The translations under genes and the position numbers were made by a program. A stretch of 64,000 bases of DNA, from NCBI GenBank assembly GCA_001599915.1, contig BCIG01000028.1, positions 248,001 to 312,000 of the forward strand, read 5' to 3'. Origin of the DNA: Symbiotaphrina buchneri (Eukaryota > Ascomycota > Symbiotaphrinales > Symbiotaphrinaceae). Of the stretch, positions 59,698 through 64,000 are shown in pieces (the stretch's first letter is position 1; every line of letters begins with the position of its first letter). Under the pieces are notes generated by a model that ran no database searches, had not been told where the DNA came from, and was given only the letters and a program-made list of their open reading frames with translations.

Positions 59698-60520
59698 ATG
59701 ACGCAGTCAGCAGGTGGGACCGCCGGAGATGACGCCTCCGGAACAGAAGGTCATCGCGCCCAGAGTTCCCGTGGTTCAGCTGGCAGTAGTCAACCGTATC
59801 ACGGCCAACCGTATCATGGTCAACCGTATCATGGTCAACCGCATCATGGTCAACCGCATCATGGTCAACCGCATCATGGTCAACCGTATGATGGTCAACC
59901 GTATGATGGTCAACTCCTTCTCAGCGAACACGCCTTGCGTAGACACAACACGCAGCAGCGAATGGCGAGTCTCCCTCTCACACGTTCAAATCGGCATTTG
60001 ATTGACTGACTCTGCGTAGGATGTTGGAGACCAGCGGTACCAGCGGCCCTTTGCTGAGCTCGAGGTCAAGGCGGAACAAATCCAAGCATACCACCGTGCT
60101 TGTTGGAAGTCGCAGCATCCGGAAGCAGACTTCCTGGACGACGATGAGCATTTCTTTGCTGACGCGGGAGAAGCACCCCCTTATGATGTTCACAAGATGT
60201 TTCAATTCCATGAGGCAAGGGTAGCGCCAATGGAACGCTTTGCGATGATGAGTGCCGTGAACGAGCCGAATGTACTTTTTGCAAGAACCGAGATGCAACA
60301 TATGAGCCTGGAGCCAGGAGACTTCAGTACAGCATGGCTAAGAGAAGCGGGAGCGCAACATATCATGGCGGAGATAGAAGAGAAGGAGAAAGCAAGACTG
60401 CACAATCCGAGCGGTGCCAGCAGCCTTGACTGTTGGGCATCGAGCATCGGACCCGAACAACGCGAGCAAATTTGGGGAGAAAAGCACCCGAAAAATGGAG
60501 CGCGGGCAGTTAGAACATAG
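59698..60520 (+). CDS. Repeat-containing orphan gene, splicing unresolved
   Basis: A 3' exon from about 60020 (after CTGCGTAG) to TAG 60518-60520 encodes about 166 coherent, acidic, helix-rich residues: DVGDQRYQRPFAELEVKAEQ, then PEADFLDDDEHFFADAGEAP, MSLEPGDFSTAWLREAGAQH and EIEEKEKARL. Upstream, ATG 59698 opens MTQSAGGTAGDDASG and then eight Gln-Pro-(Tyr/His)-(His/Asp)-Gly repeats. The two parts are in different frames, so an intron must lie between about 59880 and 60019. The acceptor at 60019 is convincing, but I could not fix the donor. I recognise no domain. The 3' exon is the reliable part; the 5' part may be wrong. Confidence 0.5.
59791..59910 (+). repeat. 15-bp minisatellite, eight units
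   Basis: Eight head-to-tail copies of CAACCGTATCATGGT, with single-base variants grouped along the array (TAT-CAT, then CAT-CAT, then TAT-GAT). The unit is five codons, so all frames stay open through it. In the frame of ATG 59698 it reads QPYHG, QPHHG and QPYDG. Unlike a CRISPR array it has no spacers. Confidence 0.95.
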
Positions 60521-61896
60521 ACCAAGGAAAGATATCGCCGGAGGCTTGCACAATTGCAATCAGCTGCCATACGTAAAAGGGTCAGCTTCCTATTTCGGCC
60601 GCGTCGAGCTTTGTACTTTTCGCATCTAAAGATGGGATTTCCTATCTTGGTCTGCTGCAGGTCATCCCGAGGCTAGATCCCGACAGCATGTTACCGCTGT
60701 CGCCGAAAGCATGAAGTCTCTCGACACCTAGTCCAGGAGCATTCCACCCATGAGTGAGACTTCACTTAGCGTGGCTGGAAAGAATCCGGGGTAGTACATC
60801 ATATCGATGCGTTGCTACCTGTTATTGACTTTGTCCACGGGACCCACGGTGAGCCGGCCCCATGGGGAAAATAGATGATTGCCCCTAGCATGAGTCTTGG
60901 CCTTACACCGGGCCGTGGTTGGTAAGGTCAAAGATAGTAAATAAGCTGAAGACAGCGCGGAGAATGCCCAGTAGCCCGGAGCGGGGGATTCTAGGATGAT
61001 GGCCGTCAGCCACAGTAATCACGGGAACCAAGGTAACAGTGTTGGTTGACAGCTACGTGGGCGCAACAGGTAAAGGCGGGAGCCGAGTTGTGGCAGGATT
61101 GGCGGGATTGGAGCATTCCTAAGCTGCAAGCGGGCATGCAGGTGAGGTCACCGGAAGGAAGGAATGCGCGCGTGCCCCATGCGATCTCGAGTGACACAAA
61201 CCTCATCTTCGACAAGCCCAACGAGCGTCAGGAACCTCAGGATGTTGCTGTATGGCCCGGGCTTGTCACCCAGCCCCCGGGAGTCCTTCATCAGGAATTT
61301 ATAAGGGGCACGACGGGACCCACAAAAACAAAGGATGAAAGAGAAGAAAGGAAGCGACACGAAGATCCGGGTAAACGAAAGAAAGCAGAAAATAAGCTCA
61401 GATATCAATCGTCCCTCAGACCAACCAGATCTTTTGGCTACAAGTTGCTTCGTATTTGGCAGCAACGCGGACCACCGACGGCCAATCACTCGACTCGTAC
61501 TCCGTACCTGCCGAGCCAAAGGAAAGGAAACCGCCTTCATCGGTCTTTCTCTCCCTGGATTCTCGATCAGCGCTAAGCCTTGGCCCTTGAAATTTTGCTT
61601 AGCGAAAATCTTTAATCAACTTTGGACTAGCGCCGAGGGTAATCGCGACCTCGTCTGACGTGTGGCCAGCGGAGTCGAGCTACGTACAGGGTACTCCGGC
61701 CGTGAGTACCCCCCATACCGGCAAGCGGAAAGCGGTGAAGCGATAAGTTTCGACGCCATTACTTCGTGCGAGGGGCCCTACTGCCGTACCTATGATGTTG
61801 TTACCTCCTCCGCTCAACGCAGACCTCAACGTCTACACTTCACCACCTTCTCTTGACAAGGCAGCAGCTCTTTACTACCATACTGACGGGTGGACC
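60521..61896 (+). promoter_or_regulatory. Upstream region of neutral trehalase with STRE-like sites
   Basis: About 1.4 kb without a supported gene. AGGGG, the core of the stress-response element, occurs at 61304-61308 and 61771-61775. Fungal neutral trehalase genes are known to be stress-controlled, but a 5-base match is weak evidence. A 176-codon open frame at 61046-61576 is treated as chance leader sequence. Confidence 0.35.
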
Positions 61897-64000
61897 ATGA
61901 GCTCGCAAGGCTCGGATCGGCACCACCGTATCCCATCTGGCGGCCTAGACCCCTTCTCAGCACCTCACGTCTACTACGGTGAAGACGCGCACAGGGTCCT
62001 GCGTAACAATGCCCGGACGAGGACCTACTCAACCGTATGTTATTGACCTTTCTTCTACCCTCGTATGGCTAGGGCGTGTTTCCTGATTTTCTATGTTCCA
62101 GGTCATTGACGGCGGGACACGCAATCCTGCCCCAACTAGCGGTCTGAGTGCACCTGCTCGGCGGGGTAGCCACGGTAAGATAGATAGTGAGATACCTGCG
62201 GAGCCAACCAGGGATGCTGATCAGCACTAGATGAAACAACGTTATCGACACGCAAGTTCTTGATACCCGTCGAGCCGACGTTGAAAGCATTGCTTGCCCG
62301 AGAAGACACCGATAATAACATGCAGATCACTATCGAAGACTATGGCCCAAAGGTAGGATGATCCTATCTGTACCCCGGACCTGATCTCTGACAAGTCCAC
62401 TTTAGACTCTTTCGCTGGGCACGGCAGCCTCCAATGGGTTCAATCGATTCGACGTTCGCGGCACATATATGCTTTCCAACCTTCTGCAGGAGCTTACATT
62501 AGCCCAAGACTATGGGCATAAGCATATCATTCTCGACGAAGCACGCCTCAACGAGAACCATGTTAATCGCTTATCGCGCTTGATTCGGACTACCTTCTGG
62601 AATAATCTCACACGACGCATCGATGGCTCGAACATTGAGAAGGTGGGCAGAGACCCAAAAGATTGGACAGACGACCCGCGTCCTAGAATATACGTCCCGA
62701 GAGGTGCACCAGAGCAATACGAATACTACAAGAAGATCGCCGATGATCGTCCAGAGCTGCGTCTGGATGTTCAGTGGCTTGCCGAGAAGATAACACCTGA
62801 GTATGTCCGGGATCTCAACCAGGCGCCCGGACTGTTAGCATTGGCCATGGAGGAAGTTGTCGATGAGAAGACAGGAAAGAAGGAGATGCGTGGGCTGCCC
62901 TTCGTCGTGCCTGGAGGCAGATTTAACGAGTTGTATGGATGGGACAGTTATATGGAGTCGCTCGGTTTGCTCGCTAACGACCGCGTCGATTTGGCGAAAT
63001 CCATGGTCTTGAACTTCTGTTTCTGCATCAAACATTACGGAAAGATCTTGAACGCCAATCGTTCATACTACCTTCTGCGATCACAGCCCCCATTCCTGAC
63101 TGACATGGCTTTGCGAGTGTATGACAAGATCAAGCACGAAACCGGAGCAGGAGATTTCCTTCGTCAAGCGATATTGGCGGCAATCAAGGAATACTATTCC
63201 GTTTGGATGTCCCAGCCACGGCTGGATCCAGAGACCGGCCTGTCACGTTATCGACCGGAAGGGCTTGGTGTGCCTCCAGAAACGGAAGCGTCCCACTTCA
63301 CGCATCTGTTGGAGCCATATGCTGCCAAGCACAACATGTCCTTCGACGAGTTCGTGCAGGCATACAACAGTGGCGCTGTCAAAGAGCCCGAACTGGACGA
63401 ATATTTCTTGCACGACCGCGCAGTACGTGAATCCGGTCATGACACGTCGTATCGTCTGGAGCGCGTCTGCGCAAACCTTGCGACTGTCGATCTCAACTCG
63501 CTGTTGTACAAATACGAAACAGACATCGCGCGTACGATCCGAAGCTCTTTCGGTGACAAGCTTGAGATACCTGCTGAATTCTGCACTGGAAATCAAAGAC
63601 CCGGCTACATCGAAACATCAGCTATCTGGGACCGCCGCGCTAAACGCCGACGTCTAACGATGGACAAGTATCTGTGGAACGAGGAAAAGGGCATGTACTT
63701 TGACTATGATACGGTCAAGAAGCAGCAGACGACGTATGAAAGTGCCACGACGTTCTGGCCCATGTGGGCTGCGGTTTCCATGCCTCGGCAAGCTGCGGCA
63801 TTGGTGTCCAAAGCACTACCCAAGTTCGAGGTTTTCGGAGGCCTCGTAGCTGGTACGGAGGAGTCTCGCGGCGTGGTCGGCCTCGATCGTCCCAATCGTC
63901 AGTGGGATTACCCCTATGGTTGGGCTCCACAGCAGATGCTGGCTTGGACTGGTCTCGTGAGATATGGATACACCGACGATGCCGAACGGCTTGCCTATAA
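61897..64000 (+). CDS. treB: Neutral trehalase, GH37 (3' end beyond the window)
   Basis: Exons 61897-62034, 62102-62174, 62225-62352 and 62406 to beyond 64000; introns of 67, 50 and 53 nt. 644 complete codons are visible. The N-terminal regulatory region contains RRGS (Ser69), a PKA-type site, and the EF-like calcium-binding loop [12 protein letters not shown] (99-109 region). The catalytic GH37 domain shows both trehalase signatures, [15 protein letters not shown] and [10 protein letters not shown]. The enzyme hydrolyses cytosolic trehalose to two glucoses during germination and stress recovery; in yeast it is activated by PKA phosphorylation, 14-3-3 and calcium (established knowledge). ATG 61897 (MSSQGSDRH) is preferred to the in-frame ATG 61792 because the family starts this way. 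The frame is open to the window edge. Confidence 0.96.

Noticed and set aside
59791-59910. Regular short repeats that might be read as a CRISPR array
   Set aside because: The units are contiguous with no spacers, and the DNA is eukaryotic. It is a minisatellite.
59714-60001. Open frame encoding Asn-Arg-Ile-Met-Val repeats
   Set aside because: All three frames are open through a 15-bp repeat. This reading has less protein-like flanks, although its phase would fit a GTCTCC donor, so I leave it as a minor alternative.
61046-61576. 176-codon open frame upstream of trehalase
   Set aside because: It lies in the expected trehalase promoter and leader, with no recognisable domain.
1-64000. Intact transposon, LTR element or other mobile element
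   Set aside because: I saw no reverse transcriptase, integrase, transposase or terminal repeats in any translation. Short degraded copies could still escape reading by eye.

Overview
The window looks like nuclear DNA from a filamentous ascomycete (Pezizomycotina). Eurotiales (the Aspergillus/Penicillium/Talaromyces group) is my best guess, inferred from recalled protein similarity and not from a database search. The evidence is as follows. Genes are carried singly on both strands and interrupted by short GT-AG introns of about 46-103 nt. The protein set is typical of moulds: alcohol oxidase, neutral trehalase, MBF1, an MRP-type ABC transporter, drug-efflux MFS proteins and C2H2/Fungal_trans regulators. 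I found no tRNA, rRNA, CRISPR array or intact transposon. A 30-N gap at 4278-4307 shows this is a scaffolded draft assembly.

Layout. 0-6 kb: a Ser/Thr kinase and a Glu/Ala/Pro-repeat protein, both on the minus strand. 10-15 kb: a large multi-finger C2H2 protein and an M20 amidohydrolase (plus). 15-24 kb: a 1577-codon ABC-C transporter (minus), then an SDR reductase diverging from an OTU deubiquitinase. 24-33 kb: a small spliced membrane protein, a Cys-rich single-pass surface protein, a TPMT-family methyltransferase diverging from an MFS transporter, MBF1 and a DsbA-like protein. 33.6-36 kb: peroxisomal alcohol oxidase with seven exons, one of only 14 nt. 41.7 kb: a 101-residue, three-exon gene in the middle of a gene-poor stretch. 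43-47 kb: a kelch membrane protein and the 3' end of a second MFS gene. 51-54 kb: a zinc-finger/Fungal_trans regulator. 59.7-60.5 kb: a repeat-containing orphan. 61.9 kb to the right edge: neutral trehalase, cut by the window end.

About half of the window has no gene I can support (5.9-10.0, 36.1-41.6, 47.4-51.3 and 54.2-59.7 kb).

How the genes fit together. There is no obvious biosynthetic core enzyme and no single pathway. The functional themes are detoxification and efflux (ABC-C; methyltransferase plus MFS; SDR), C1/alcohol and peroxide metabolism (alcohol oxidase), stress and carbon reserve (trehalase, MBF1), and surface sensing (Cys-rich and kelch membrane proteins). The most notable sequence-level feature is that several otherwise well-conserved host genes each carry one clean lesion: a 1-nt frame change in M20, an in-frame TGA in the ABC transporter, a 4-bp tandem duplication in the kelch gene, and 5' truncation of an MFS gene. 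This means either local gene decay or draft-assembly error. I did not find a clearly new biological system. The best new gene-level candidates are the 101-aa spliced gene at 41678-42095 and the orphan at 59698-60520.
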